Assembly: GCF_001750165.1 (NCBI RefSeq)
Contig: NZ_CP015411.1
Location: forward strand, 2,508,001 to 2,572,000
Direction: 5' to 3'
Length of the DNA: 64,000 nt
Origin: Pseudoalteromonas luteoviolacea
Lineage (GTDB): Bacteria > Pseudomonadota > Gammaproteobacteria > Enterobacterales > Alteromonadaceae
The notes below the pieces were generated by a model. It had not been told where the DNA came from. It did not search any database and saw only the letters and a list, made by a program, of their open reading frames with translations. A program made the translations under genes and the position numbers. This document shows, piece by piece, positions 8,577-17,965 of this stretch (position 1 is its first letter; each line of letters opens with the position of its first letter).

Positions 8577-8918
8577 ATGAAGGAAATTATTTTAGCGTTG
8601 TCAATGGGGGCAACGGGTGTTGCTGTTGCAGCTGATCACATATCTCACGATAAACATGAACATAAGCATGGATATAATTGCGGTCATGCCGCCGAGTGGC
8701 ATGTTGATCACTTTGATTATAATCACAGCGGTCATGACCATCATAATCACGCAGGTGAAGTTCACGAAGCGAAAGTTAAGGTTCATGAAAAGCACAAACA
8801 TGGTCATAGCTTAGATTGCGGCCATAAGCGCCGAATTGAACAAGGCCGCATTGAGTATAATCATGATGGGCATTGGCACCACCAACATGGAGAGCATTTC
8901 CATGAAAACCATGGTTAA
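8577..8918 (+). CDS. Histidine-rich repeat protein, exported form
   Basis: 113 residues from the ATG at 8577; an in-frame ATG at 8526 would add 17 residues before a clear signal peptide (residues 1-19, ending AVAA) and is therefore unlikely. The mature part has two diverged copies of the CGH ... H-x-DHFDY/IEYNHDG ... HH-x-HG unit that makes up the protein at 7287-7622. The two are therefore paralogues targeted to different compartments. About a third of the mature residues are histidine, so a periplasmic metal-binding role, probably zinc, nickel or copper, is likely. No metal-regulator box was identified upstream. Confidence 0.78.
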   Translation: MKEIILALSMGATGVAVAADHISHDKHEHKHGYNCGHAAEWHVDHFDYNHSGHDHHNHAGEVHEAKVKVHEKHKHGHSLDCGHKRRIEQGRIEYNHDGHWHHQHGEHFHENHG

Positions 8919-9064
8919 CTGACACTCAGCATTTAGCTGAGCTAATTATAAAATATAACGCCACTGGCTCTGATAGGTAATAACGAAGCACAGGTTAAGC
9001 ATATCGCGTAACTCTAGTGCACAAAGATAACATGTAAGAAAAGCTATAACAAAATGGCCAATAA

Positions 9065-9135
9065 ATTCTATTATACAGAATGTACTTATGATGAAATCCC
9101 GATATTAGACAAAAACAAATTCTATTTTAAAGAAT
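9065..9135. repeat. Two copies of a short inverted repeat, ATTCT-N7-AGAAT
   Basis: ATTCT-N7-AGAAT occurs at 9065-9081 and again at 9119-9135, with flanking bases also similar (AA before, G after). They sit between the exported His-rich gene and the msrA-like gene, both of which end here. They may be weak terminator stems or a paired protein-binding site. Confidence 0.35.
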
Positions 9136-9141
9136 GAACAG

Positions 9142-9651
9142 TCATTTAATCGCTTTATTCACCTTCTCAGAGTTCACTTTATTCTTAAACTTTTTCATTA
9201 ATTTAACCAACTTAGGAACGATGATATTCTGACAAAATGGTCTTTCCGGTGCAGTATAAAAGTAATCCTGATAATGTTCAGGAGACAAATTAAATTCGTT
9301 GATCAACAGTGTTAAGGTAATGATAGGTTGCTCGAAGTCCCCTTGAAGCGTTGAAATAACATTCATCACTTCTTTTTGTTGTTCTATATTCTGGCAATAT
9401 ACGGCACTGCGATATTTATCGCGGCGTGAATGGTTTGACGTTGAGCTGTGTGTCAATAAATGGATTTCAATAAGATCTCTTAGTGTAATTGTGTCTGGAT
9501 CATATTCTAAAAGAATACCTTCAGAGAATGAGCTATAGTCATCAAAACTATTAAGCCAACCTTGCTCCACGGTCTCAACACCGATGATAGAGCTAAATAT
9601 CGCCTCAGTACACCAGTAACAACTTCCGCCTAGTCCAAGTTTATTTCTCAT
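9142..9651 (-). CDS. Divergent peptide methionine sulfoxide reductase A (MsrA) homologue
   Basis: 169 residues. GGSCYWCTEAIF at 8-19 aligns with the MsrA active-site loop GGGCFWCxEA; C11 is the expected catalytic cysteine. Later family landmarks also match: YDPDTITLRDLIEIHLLTH and KYRSAVYC. However, the usual GHAE segment before them is replaced by SFSEG and the GTQ before YRS is changed. It should repair methionine-S-sulfoxide if active, but the altered substrate pocket makes specificity uncertain. Single gene with its own promoter region. Confidence 0.8.
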   Translation of the reverse strand: MRNKLGLGGSCYWCTEAIFSSIIGVETVEQGWLNSFDDYSSFSEGILLEYDPDTITLRDLIEIHLLTHSSTSNHSRRDKYRSAVYCQNIEQQKEVMNVISTLQGDFEQPIITLTLLINEFNLSPEHYQDYFYTAPERPFCQNIIVPKLVKLMKKFKNKVNSEKVNKAIK

Positions 9652-9823
9652 AATCTGCTCACTGAAATAGCATTAAATACTATTTTTATGATTTGCCACA
9701 AAACACACCAAATGCTTCGTACTGAGCATATCAATGTGTAAGATAATTTATTCATAGGGAGCCTTAAAAAATAACTAAAACAGGTGCAGGAAAATTCAAA
9801 ACCTATATAATCAAGCATTTTTA

Positions 9824-10771
9824 ATGGGGCTCTTAAGTTTGCTATCTCGATACAAGTTTACACTATTTGGCGTACTAGCCGTGCTATTGTGGAGCGCCGT
9901 TTTACATATCGTACGTATCGTGAGTGAAGACTTTGGTGCTATCGGTGGTGCAGCACTTGTTTATACCTATTCAGCATTGTTTTTGGTCGCCTTCTCAGGC
10001 ATACCAAATATTAAAACGTACCCCAAACGTTATGTGGTCATTGGGGGGACTCTTTTCGTTGCATATGAACTCTGTTTGTCCCTATCTTTAGGCTTTGCGA
10101 ACTCTCGAGAGCAGTCAGCTCAAGTATTGATAGTCAACTACCTTTGGCCTCTATTTACCATCTTAGGGGCCGTAATATGCAAAAACACTCAGGCTAACTC
10201 TATATTATTGCTACCTGGCAGTGTTTTAGCATTTGTTGGTGTGTGTTTGGTTGTTTCAGGTGACTCAAGCCTGTTAGAGGGAATGTTAAGCAACATAATT
10301 AGTAACCCATTGGCATTTTTACTTGCATTTAGTGGCGCAATAATTTGGGCAATCTACTGCAACTTAACCAAATATATGTCCGGTGGACATAATACCATTT
10401 CATTATTCTTTATTTTTACTGCAGGTACGCTTTGGCTTAAATGGTGCTTTCTAGATGCCGGTTTCAACTCGGGGTTTTCATTTTCAAGCGTATTTTTACT
10501 TGCACTTGCGGGTGGAGGTATGGCGCTTGGCTATGGCCTATGGAACAAGGCAATTATCGGCGGTAATATGATTTTACTCGCAGCGATTTCTTATTTCACA
10601 CCCGTGTTCTCTGGGGTATTTGCAGCGCTTATTCTAGGTGTAAGTTTACAACAGAGCTTTTGGTTAGGCGTGGTTTCAGTAACGGTTGGCTCTTTACTCT
10701 GCTGGCAATCAACACGCTATAAAAATCAACGAATTAGCCAGGTACAATCTGTGCTAGACAATACTGAATAA
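9824..10771 (+). CDS. yddG: YddG-like aromatic amino acid exporter (DMT superfamily)
   Basis: 315 residues with ten predicted membrane helices in two EamA repeats. The N-terminal LLWSAVLHIVRIVSE and GGAALVYTYSA segments are typical of YddG, which exports aromatic amino acids and some methylated compounds across the inner membrane. The start ATG at 9824 has no strong Shine-Dalgarno sequence. A tyrosine recombinase gene begins within about 50 bases downstream. Confidence 0.85.
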   Translation: MGLLSLLSRYKFTLFGVLAVLLWSAVLHIVRIVSEDFGAIGGAALVYTYSALFLVAFSGIPNIKTYPKRYVVIGGTLFVAYELCLSLSLGFANSREQSAQVLIVNYLWPLFTILGAVICKNTQANSILLLPGSVLAFVGVCLVVSGDSSLLEGMLSNIISNPLAFLLAFSGAIIWAIYCNLTKYMSGGHNTISLFFIFTAGTLWLKWCFLDAGFNSGFSFSSVFLLALAGGGMALGYGLWNKAIIGGNMILLAAISYFTPVFSGVFAALILGVSLQQSFWLGVVSVTVGSLLCWQSTRYKNQRISQVQSVLDNTE

Positions 10772-10817
10772 ATATACATATAATTTGATACAAACATACC
10801 GCTTGGATCAACAATAT

Positions 10818-12026
10818 ATGACGCCGTTAGTCGATACATTAAAACAACTCAGATATCTTATTGCGCATTTAGATGACGAGACCTTGCAAAGTGAATACCC
10901 TGCAATGGCTGAGTTTTTAAACAATAATCGACTAGAAGACAACGTATGCTTGGAAGAACTTAAATTTCTTTATCAATTTTTGTATGTGTACGGACGAAAA
11001 TCCGAAGCAACATTTAATCGCTTTAGGAATGAAATTGAACGTTTCCATTTATGGAGCTGGCTGATACAAGAAAAATCAGTATTTGAGTTAAAACGCGAAG
11101 ACATTGAGTCATATGTTGATTTTGTTGTAGAGCCAGATAAAACATGGCTTGCTGACTCTGTACAATGGCGATTTAAAAACCATCAGGGAACGCGACAAGT
11201 TAACCCTAACTGGCGTCCATTTGTTTATAAAGAAAATGGGGTTAGCCAACAAACACTCGCTTCAATGTTTACCGCACTTAATGTATTTTATAAGTTTGCT
11301 ATTTTAGAAGAAAAGGCGTTTGCCAATTTTGTCCCGGTTGTTAAAAAGAACTGTCCTTATTTAGTTGTTCAGTCGCAAATTAAACTTCCTGACACACTTA
11401 GCGATTTACAATGGGAGTATGTTTTTGGTGTTACCAAAGATTTATGTGAACAAAACCCAAAACTTGAAAGGAACCTATTTACGTTAGCGTGCCTAAAAGG
11501 GCTTTACCTTCGTATATCAGAGCTTTCTGAGCGCCCACAGTGGTCCCCCGTTATGAGCCATTTTTGGCAGGATCAAGATGGCTTTTGGTTTTTAAGAATT
11601 ATGGGCAAAGGTAATAAGCTAAGAGATGTTACTCTGAGCGATGATTTTGTACTGTACTTAAAGCGATACAGGCAGTCTAGAGGCTTGACGTCCCTCCCCC
11701 GAGTTGATGAACCACACCCAATTATTCACAAATTACGAGGTCAAGGTGGCATGAATGTGCGTCAGCTCCGACGTATTGTTCAAGAAAGCTTTGATTTAGC
11801 CATCGATAAATTAAAACAAGATGGTTTCAGTGAAGAGTCAGAAAATTTGGAAGCAGCAACGAGTCATTGGCTAAGGCATACTGGTGCAACACATGATGCA
11901 CAAACTAGGCCTCTAAAGCACTTGTCTGAGGACCTTGGTCACTCCAAAATTGCGACCACAGATCAAATTTATATTCAAACCAATGTTAAAGAGCGTGCAA
12001 AGTCGGGGGTTAAAAGAAAACTTTAA
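10818..12026 (+). CDS. Tyrosine recombinase / phage-integrase family protein
   Basis: About 402 residues from the ATG at 10818 (weak GGAT upstream); an in-frame TTG at 10785 would add 11 residues. In numbering from that TTG, the catalytic set is complete: R243 (LYLRISELSE), K275 (MGKGNKLR), H361-x-x-R364 (SHWLRHTGAT), H386 (LGHSKIATT) and nucleophile Y396. It should therefore be an active strand-exchange enzyme. The N-terminal half is a SAM-like core-binding region. It has no excisionase or phage genes beside it, and a perfect inverted repeat lies just downstream. It may be an orphan chromosomal recombinase or the relic of an integrated element. Confidence 0.87.
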   Translation: MTPLVDTLKQLRYLIAHLDDETLQSEYPAMAEFLNNNRLEDNVCLEELKFLYQFLYVYGRKSEATFNRFRNEIERFHLWSWLIQEKSVFELKREDIESYVDFVVEPDKTWLADSVQWRFKNHQGTRQVNPNWRPFVYKENGVSQQTLASMFTALNVFYKFAILEEKAFANFVPVVKKNCPYLVVQSQIKLPDTLSDLQWEYVFGVTKDLCEQNPKLERNLFTLACLKGLYLRISELSERPQWSPVMSHFWQDQDGFWFLRIMGKGNKLRDVTLSDDFVLYLKRYRQSRGLTSLPRVDEPHPIIHKLRGQGGMNVRQLRRIVQESFDLAIDKLKQDGFSEESENLEAATSHWLRHTGATHDAQTRPLKHLSEDLGHSKIATTDQIYIQTNVKERAKSGVKRKL

Positions 12027-12054
12027 TCTTACTGCCATACTAGCCTAGGTAAGC

Positions 12055-12073
12055 TGCACATTGTTTATGTGCA
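12055..12073. repeat. Perfect inverted repeat downstream of the recombinase gene
   Basis: TGCACAT (12055-12061), five-base spacer, ATGTGCA (12067-12073). A second, weaker GCACAT...ATGTG palindrome follows at 12101-12113. The size and spacer resemble a core site for tyrosine recombinases, but a transcription-terminator stem is an equally simple reading. Confidence 0.4.
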
Positions 12074-12219
12074 TCTTATAGGTAATTAATCACCACTGTT
12101 GCACATAAATGTGTTCATTCCTTTGCTGTCGTTTGTGAACCTAATTCGATTCTATTCAAAGATGTAATAGCTAGTTTTAACATTGTAATGTATGATGTGT
12201 TCTTAAGTATCCATTTTTA

Positions 12220-12236
12220 AGGGCCAAAAAGGCCCT
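12220..12236. terminator. Hairpin after the aer-like gene
   Basis: AGGGCC-AAAAA-GGCCCT, twelve bases past the stop of the minus-strand chemoreceptor gene. The downstream tract on the minus strand is not T-rich, so the terminator call is tentative. Confidence 0.4.
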
Positions 12237-12247
12237 CAATAAAAAAT

Positions 12248-13798
12248 TTACCTTTTAAACCTTACCACGAGTTCATGCATATCTTTAGCGACACGCGTAA
12301 GCTCTTCACTTATCTCTTGGCTTTCAAGTGAGCTCGTAACACTAGAATTGGCCAATGAAGCAATATTCACGACTTGCTTATTAATATCTTCAGAAACAGT
12401 TGCCTGCTCTTCAACTGCAGCAGCAATTTGCATGCTATTAACGCTCATGGTTTCTATTAAAGAATAAATATGCTCAATTTTTTGCGTGGATGCGTTGAGC
12501 TTTTCGATCCCTAATTGTGATTCTGTCTCGCCGCGCTGCGCGATTAATTCAGACTCTTGGGTGCTCTGTGTTAGTTCATCAATGATAGCATGGATCTCTT
12601 TCGTCGATTCCTGAGTTCGCTGTGCAAGATGTCTAACTTCATCAGCAACAACAGCAAACCCTCTACCTTGTTCACCAGCCCTCGCGGCTTCGATAGCTGC
12701 ATTCAATGCTAATAAATTTGTTTGCTCTGCAATTTGTTCAATTATTTGTGCAGCATCGGCAATCTTATTGGTTTGACGCGCAACGCCCAGAACGGAATCT
12801 TTTATATCAATAACAGTTGCACCTAGACTCTCAATAGATGATTTAGTTTCTTCTGAGCTCTTGGCACCTTCTTTGGCAAGTTCAAGTGCATCAGTGGCAT
12901 CTGCAGACGTAGATTGTACATTCTGCGAGACCTCATGAATGGTCGTCGCCATCTCATTCATTGCAGTAGCAACAAGCTCCGTTTCTTGCTGTTGTTGTGT
13001 AAGTCGCTCCGTCGTTGAACGGCTTTTATCTGTTGTTTGTTCAGCACCAGCAGTCACTTGTTTGGAGGCATGCTCAATTCGTGTGATCACCGTATCTAAA
13101 TGGGCGTGCTCACTCAGTAGCTTTACATGCAACTCAGCCATTTTCCCTTGCCAAGGAGAGTACACTTGTTTAGACACGTCATCGCAAAAGCTATGTTTTA
13201 ACACTTGGTTAATTCTTTCAAGTTGCTCATTATCGCGATATCGATTGTAACCAAAAATAGCCACACTATTGGCCATAAGCCATGCAAATGCACCTGATTC
13301 AGAGCCAAACGCATATAAGGCGAGAGAACTAACAAACGCAGCAACGGGCCAAATTGTTCTTAGTCTAGGCAGCTTAAAGCTTGCTTTGCTACCATTTTGA
13401 ATCGAACGGTAGAGCATTTCTGCCCTTTCGATGTTTTCGCGACTAGGACACGTTCTGACAGATTCATAACCAATTACTTGGCCATTTTCAGTCATCGGGG
13501 TTACATACGCATCAACCCAGTAAAAGTCACCATTTTTGCAACGGTTTTTTACCATACCCATCCAAGGTTTACCTGATTTTAGTTGGGTCCACATGGTTTT
13601 GAATGCCAATTCAGGCATATCAGGGTGTCTAACTATATTGTGAGGTTGACCTATTAATTCTTCTTTTGAATAGCCACTTATGTTGATGAAATGCTCATTA
13701 CAGTCAATGATTGTGCCTTTTAAATCAGTAACTGAAATGAGTTTATCTGCTGGTGCAAATCGTTGTTCACGATTCGTAACTGGTTGATTAACTCGCAT
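12248..13798 (-). CDS. PAS-domain methyl-accepting chemotaxis protein, Aer type
   Basis: 516 residues. An N-terminal PAS domain (about 18-115) has the Aer-like order ISVTDLKG...NIVRHPDMP...GKPWMGMVKNRCKNGDFYWVDAYVTP, the form that binds FAD. A hydrophobic region with two short helices (about 147-183) anchors it without a periplasmic domain. The C-terminal coiled-coil signalling domain has the invariant hairpin EQTNLLALNAAIEAARAGE. It should report redox or energy state to CheA/CheW. The FAD-binding tryptophan region appears intact. Lone gene, as is usual for dispersed receptors. Confidence 0.92.
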   Translation of the reverse strand: MRVNQPVTNREQRFAPADKLISVTDLKGTIIDCNEHFINISGYSKEELIGQPHNIVRHPDMPELAFKTMWTQLKSGKPWMGMVKNRCKNGDFYWVDAYVTPMTENGQVIGYESVRTCPSRENIERAEMLYRSIQNGSKASFKLPRLRTIWPVAAFVSSLALYAFGSESGAFAWLMANSVAIFGYNRYRDNEQLERINQVLKHSFCDDVSKQVYSPWQGKMAELHVKLLSEHAHLDTVITRIEHASKQVTAGAEQTTDKSRSTTERLTQQQQETELVATAMNEMATTIHEVSQNVQSTSADATDALELAKEGAKSSEETKSSIESLGATVIDIKDSVLGVARQTNKIADAAQIIEQIAEQTNLLALNAAIEAARAGEQGRGFAVVADEVRHLAQRTQESTKEIHAIIDELTQSTQESELIAQRGETESQLGIEKLNASTQKIEHIYSLIETMSVNSMQIAAAVEEQATVSEDINKQVVNIASLANSSVTSSLESQEISEELTRVAKDMHELVVRFKR

Positions 13799-14025
13799 TT
13801 AACTTAGAACTCTCTGCAAATTATATTAAAACTCGACGCCGGATAAAGGAACATACGACTTATATCGTACATAAGCAACCTATTTTCACTCAAATACTAC
13901 AATTTAAAGACGTATTGACATGATTTAAATTAAAAACACGTGAGTTAGATCCAAATAAGCATGTTTAACGTATACGCTTTATTGTAAAATACTACCCGTT
14001 TAAAAATGCCACCAAGGAGTGCTAA

Positions 14026-15045
14026 GTGTCCAGATTTTCGGCAATTACAGACAATCCACATGAAAATCGTTTCAACAATAAAGTTGGCGTACTCGTAACC
14101 AACTTAGGCAGCCCAGATGCAGCAACTACACAAGCACTTAGAGTGTATCTCAGAGAGTTTTTATCAGATCCTCGTATCGTGGAAATTCCGCGTATTATTT
14201 GGATGATGATACTGCATGGCATCATATTAAGAATTCGTCCAAGCAGATCTGCTAAGGCTTATCAGAGTATTTGGACAGCACAAGGCTCCCCACTTATCGA
14301 TATCACTAAAAAGCAGTGCCAAAAACTAAGAGAGTATTTAATTCAACAAAATCATACTGATGTAGAGATTGTGATGGCCATGCGTTACGGTAACCCTTCA
14401 ATTGAAGCTGGCTTAGAAGAATTACGAGAAAAAGGCATTACTAAAATTGTCGTATTACCGCTATACCCTCAATATTCAAGTGCAACTACTGGCTCTACTT
14501 TTGATGCTGTCTCTCGAGTATTAACTAAATGGCGCTGGGTACCTGAGCTACATTTCATTAATGGTTATCATGGTAATGAGCAATATATCATGTCACTGAG
14601 TAATTCAGTGCAAGAATATTTAGACAACAACCCAACACCGGATAAGATCCTCTTTTCTTATCATGGTACGCCGAAAAAGTTTTTAACTAACGGTGACCCA
14701 TACCATTGTTTTTGTCACCTTACGACCAATGCAGTGGTTGCCAAGCTAGGACTAGATAAAAATAAGGTCATGACGACCTTTCAAAGCAGATTTGGCCGAG
14801 AAGAATGGCTCAAACCTTACACCGACTTCACACTTAAAGAGTTAGCTCAATCAGGCACTAAACATATAGCGATATTAAGTCCAGCATTCAGTGCAGACTG
14901 CTTGGAAACACTTGAGGAATTAGAAGAAGAAAATAGGGAGTATTTTATCGAAGCAGGAGGTCAACGTTACGATTATATTCCCGCGCTTAACGATAGAGAT
15001 GACCATATTGAAGCATTTTATGACATCCTAAAGCCTCATATTTAA
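14026..15045 (+). CDS. hemH: Ferrochelatase
   Basis: 339 residues. Inserts ferrous iron into protoporphyrin IX in the last step of haem synthesis, at the inner face of the cytoplasmic membrane. Catalytic H213 (LFSYHGTPKKF) and acidic E294 (SADCLETLEEL) are present, as are VTNLGSPDA at the N-terminus and LPLYPQYSS. The GTG start is preceded by AAGGAGT. A strong terminator follows. No iron-regulator box was recognised. Confidence 0.97.
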   Translation: MSRFSAITDNPHENRFNNKVGVLVTNLGSPDAATTQALRVYLREFLSDPRIVEIPRIIWMMILHGIILRIRPSRSAKAYQSIWTAQGSPLIDITKKQCQKLREYLIQQNHTDVEIVMAMRYGNPSIEAGLEELREKGITKIVVLPLYPQYSSATTGSTFDAVSRVLTKWRWVPELHFINGYHGNEQYIMSLSNSVQEYLDNNPTPDKILFSYHGTPKKFLTNGDPYHCFCHLTTNAVVAKLGLDKNKVMTTFQSRFGREEWLKPYTDFTLKELAQSGTKHIAILSPAFSADCLETLEELEEENREYFIEAGGQRYDYIPALNDRDDHIEAFYDILKPHI

Positions 15046-15067
15046 CCATCGATTTAAACCTTAAGAT

Positions 15068-15095
15068 GGGCCTGACAGGTCAGGCCCTTATTTTA
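15068..15095 (+). terminator. Rho-independent terminator of hemH
   Basis: GGGCCTGAC (15068-15076) and GTCAGGCCC (15079-15087) form a perfect GC-rich stem followed by TTATTTT. It sits 22 bases after the hemH stop. Confidence 0.85.
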
Positions 15096-15128
15096 ATCAT
15101 AAGTCATTATCACTCGTACGCAGCTTAA

Positions 15129-17693
15129 CTAGACCCTGTTTGAAGTGATGTTTAGCATATTAAGTTCAATCGACTCTTCACCATTAAACTCTTCTAGCAA
15201 ATGTATACAAGCCCCTATCGGCCTTGCCGGGCTGTAGTAGTAACCTTGTATATGATCGCAACCAAGCCCTTTTAACACGCTAAGTTGAGTCTCTGACTCA
15301 ACCCCTTCAGCGATAACTTTTATACCAAGTTGTTTTGCCATATCAACTAGGCAAGAGATCATTATTTGCTTACTCTTATCCTGTAATAAGCTATCAACAA
15401 AAGACTTATCTATTTTCAGATAATCCACCTGGTTTTCGATTAAGTGGCTTAAGGATGAATAACCTGTACAAAAGTCATCGAGTGCAATTTTCACTCCCTT
15501 TTCTCTTAAGTCTCTTAGCAATTGCCAGGTGTAATGATTTGTCGCCATCGACTCTGTAACTTCCACTGTTAGGCTATCAAATGGAATATTGGCACTTTCG
15601 ATTGCTTCAGTCACCAAGTCAAATTGATTGTTACTCACTTTGAATTCATTAACCGAGCGGTTGACAGAAATACTCACGTCAGAATACCCATGAGAGTGTA
15701 TTATGCTTAAGTCATGGCATGCTCTTTTTAAAACAAAGTGCCCTATTTGCTGTATCAAACCAAATTCTTCTGCAATAGGAATAAATGCTCCTGGAGAGAT
15801 CATTCCTTGCTCATCATCAAACCAACGAACCAAAGCTTCAAACTTAACAATGTACCCTGTCGATTGATCAACAATTGGTTGGTAATAGACGTTCAATAGA
15901 TCATGCTTGATTGCGTGTCTTAGCTTATCTCTTAACGCAATTTTATTGAGGTACGCAGTTTGAATTTCTTGATTATGGAGCGCTACACTCCCTCTGTTAG
16001 TTTTCTTCGCACTTTCTAAAGCATGGGCTGCATTGCGAATAAATTTGGCTGCCGTAATACGTTTTTGGCAATCCAACTGTGCAACTCCTGTGCTGGCAGT
16101 CAGCTCAATAGTCAACTCATTAAATACATAAGGCTGTTTTAGCTTTTCATTTAACTTTGAGGCAATATCATAGGCACTTTGCTCATCCATTGAATCAAGC
16201 AATATGGCAAACTCATCTCCCCCATATCGCGAAATAGTATCTGCCCTCCTTAAACCATTTTTTAACCGACGTGCCACAGAGACAAGTACTTTATCACCTA
16301 TTTCTGGGCCGTAAATATCATTCACCTCTTTAAAGTGATCTAGGCCGATAAATAACAATGAACATGGCTGCAATGTACTACGGTTGTGAGATATCCTTGA
16401 CTCTAGAATGTCCATGAAGCAACGTCGATTAATCAATGCTGTAAGGGGCTCGTGATTTGCATAAAATGTCAATTGAGCTTCATTACGTTTCCAATCAGTA
16501 ATATCTCTGAAAATGGCAACATAATTGACAATTTCATCGTCTTCGTCACGAACGATATTGAGGGTTAACTCTTCTGGGAAGATTTGTCCGTTTTTTCTTC
16601 GATTATAAATCTCACCTTTCCATGTGCCTTCTTTACTGAGTATATCCCACATCTTTTGATAAAATTCAGCGCTGTGTTTACCCGAAGACAATACCGAAGG
16701 GTTTCTACCAAGTAACTCAGTATCAGAGTAACCTGTTAGACGTTCAAACGCCCTGTTCACCATGACAATACGATTTTTGTTATCGGTTATCATAATGGCT
16801 TCGGTGGCATGCTCAAATACCACATTAGTGAGCTCAAGTTGTTTGTTAAGGGCGTAAATATATGAAATATCCTGAACCGACGCGCAAAAAATCCGCTCAT
16901 CTTCTTGCTCATCAGATCGCTCTATATGCCCAATAACTCGAAATAACCCTTTGAATTGACTTCTATCTCGATGTGAAACATTAATATCTATATGGTTTAT
17001 TTGTCCATGCCGTAATTTCTGCATCAACACTCTAAGAGATTTTTGGTCTTTGTCTTTGAGGCTTTCGCAAAACATCTCGAAATCGACTGCTTGATCTGGC
17101 AAGTTAACTAGGGTTTGCATTTCTTGGCTAAAGCTATGAATATTCCTGCTTATATTCCAAGACCATGAGCTCAACCTTGCGATCCGCTCCCCTTTCGCTA
17201 ACTGCTTTACCAAAATTTCTTGAGAGGCCAATTCTAGGTTATGGTTTAGCTCTGCACCAACAAGTAAGCTTAACTCTCTAAACCAATGCTTTTCATCGCT
17301 CGATATTTCTATCTTTTCATCAAATAGGCAGACCATAATACCAATAGGCTTATGGTCTAATGCTCTGAGTGTTACACCAAGATAACCATCGATATCAAAA
17401 ATCTTTAATATTTCGTCCTCAGCATACATTTGCTGTAAATTACAACTGATAGAACAAACACTTTGGCTGTCTTTTGCGTCTTTACAAGGCGTCCCTTCGA
17501 GATCATAGATAATATAGTTGGACTTTTCTCCATTGACCGAATAAGCAACCGTTTTTACTCGCGTATCTGAATCAATGAACTTACCAATTAAACAATGAGC
17601 TGGCCGAAACTTGTCGTAAATCAGATTGAGTGCCAATTCATAGCGAGCCTCGCTACTTGGCAAATTATAAAAAGTACTGAATGATAGCGTCAT
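15129..17693 (-). CDS. GAF/PAS-GGDEF-EAL c-di-GMP signalling protein
   Basis: 854 residues, no membrane helix. An N-terminal GAF-like region (about 15-155) is followed by a PAS-like part (about 170-280), a clear PAS domain (about 288-400), GGDEF (about 412-575) and EAL (about 585-835). Residues 491-495 read GGDEF and the EAL signature is at 619-621 (FEALVRW), with LDDFCTGYSS further on. Both catalytic sets look intact, so it may both make and break c-di-GMP, usually with one activity dominant. The PAS and GAF parts presumably sense a cytoplasmic ligand. Confidence 0.93.
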   Translation of the reverse strand: MTLSFSTFYNLPSSEARYELALNLIYDKFRPAHCLIGKFIDSDTRVKTVAYSVNGEKSNYIIYDLEGTPCKDAKDSQSVCSISCNLQQMYAEDEILKIFDIDGYLGVTLRALDHKPIGIMVCLFDEKIEISSDEKHWFRELSLLVGAELNHNLELASQEILVKQLAKGERIARLSSWSWNISRNIHSFSQEMQTLVNLPDQAVDFEMFCESLKDKDQKSLRVLMQKLRHGQINHIDINVSHRDRSQFKGLFRVIGHIERSDEQEDERIFCASVQDISYIYALNKQLELTNVVFEHATEAIMITDNKNRIVMVNRAFERLTGYSDTELLGRNPSVLSSGKHSAEFYQKMWDILSKEGTWKGEIYNRRKNGQIFPEELTLNIVRDEDDEIVNYVAIFRDITDWKRNEAQLTFYANHEPLTALINRRCFMDILESRISHNRSTLQPCSLLFIGLDHFKEVNDIYGPEIGDKVLVSVARRLKNGLRRADTISRYGGDEFAILLDSMDEQSAYDIASKLNEKLKQPYVFNELTIELTASTGVAQLDCQKRITAAKFIRNAAHALESAKKTNRGSVALHNQEIQTAYLNKIALRDKLRHAIKHDLLNVYYQPIVDQSTGYIVKFEALVRWFDDEQGMISPGAFIPIAEEFGLIQQIGHFVLKRACHDLSIIHSHGYSDVSISVNRSVNEFKVSNNQFDLVTEAIESANIPFDSLTVEVTESMATNHYTWQLLRDLREKGVKIALDDFCTGYSSLSHLIENQVDYLKIDKSFVDSLLQDKSKQIMISCLVDMAKQLGIKVIAEGVESETQLSVLKGLGCDHIQGYYYSPARPIGACIHLLEEFNGEESIELNMLNITSNRV

Positions 17694-17920
17694 CGTTTAA
17701 GAATCTTTTAATAATTATAGTTATTAATATGAACTGGAATTAATACAACTCACAATGATAAATAATCAACATTTTGAAATATGAAGATAGATCAATAAAA
17801 TATCAATAACAAGATTTTGAAATATATAAATAACAATATTTAAACTTTTCAATTCCAGCTTTACCGCTTATAGATACAAACATATTATTTTTATAAAAAG
17901 AATACCATTTAAAAAGCAAA

Positions 17921-17949
17921 AAAAAGCCGTCTTATAAAGACGGCTTTTT
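17921..17949. terminator. Bidirectional terminator of the yfcC-like gene
   Basis: AAAAAGCCGTCTT and AAGACGGCTTTTT form a near-perfect stem with A-tract and T-tract on either side, so it should work from both directions; it lies about 16 bases past the yfcC-like stop. Confidence 0.85.
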
Positions 17950-17965
17950 GAAAGAAAAATTAACT

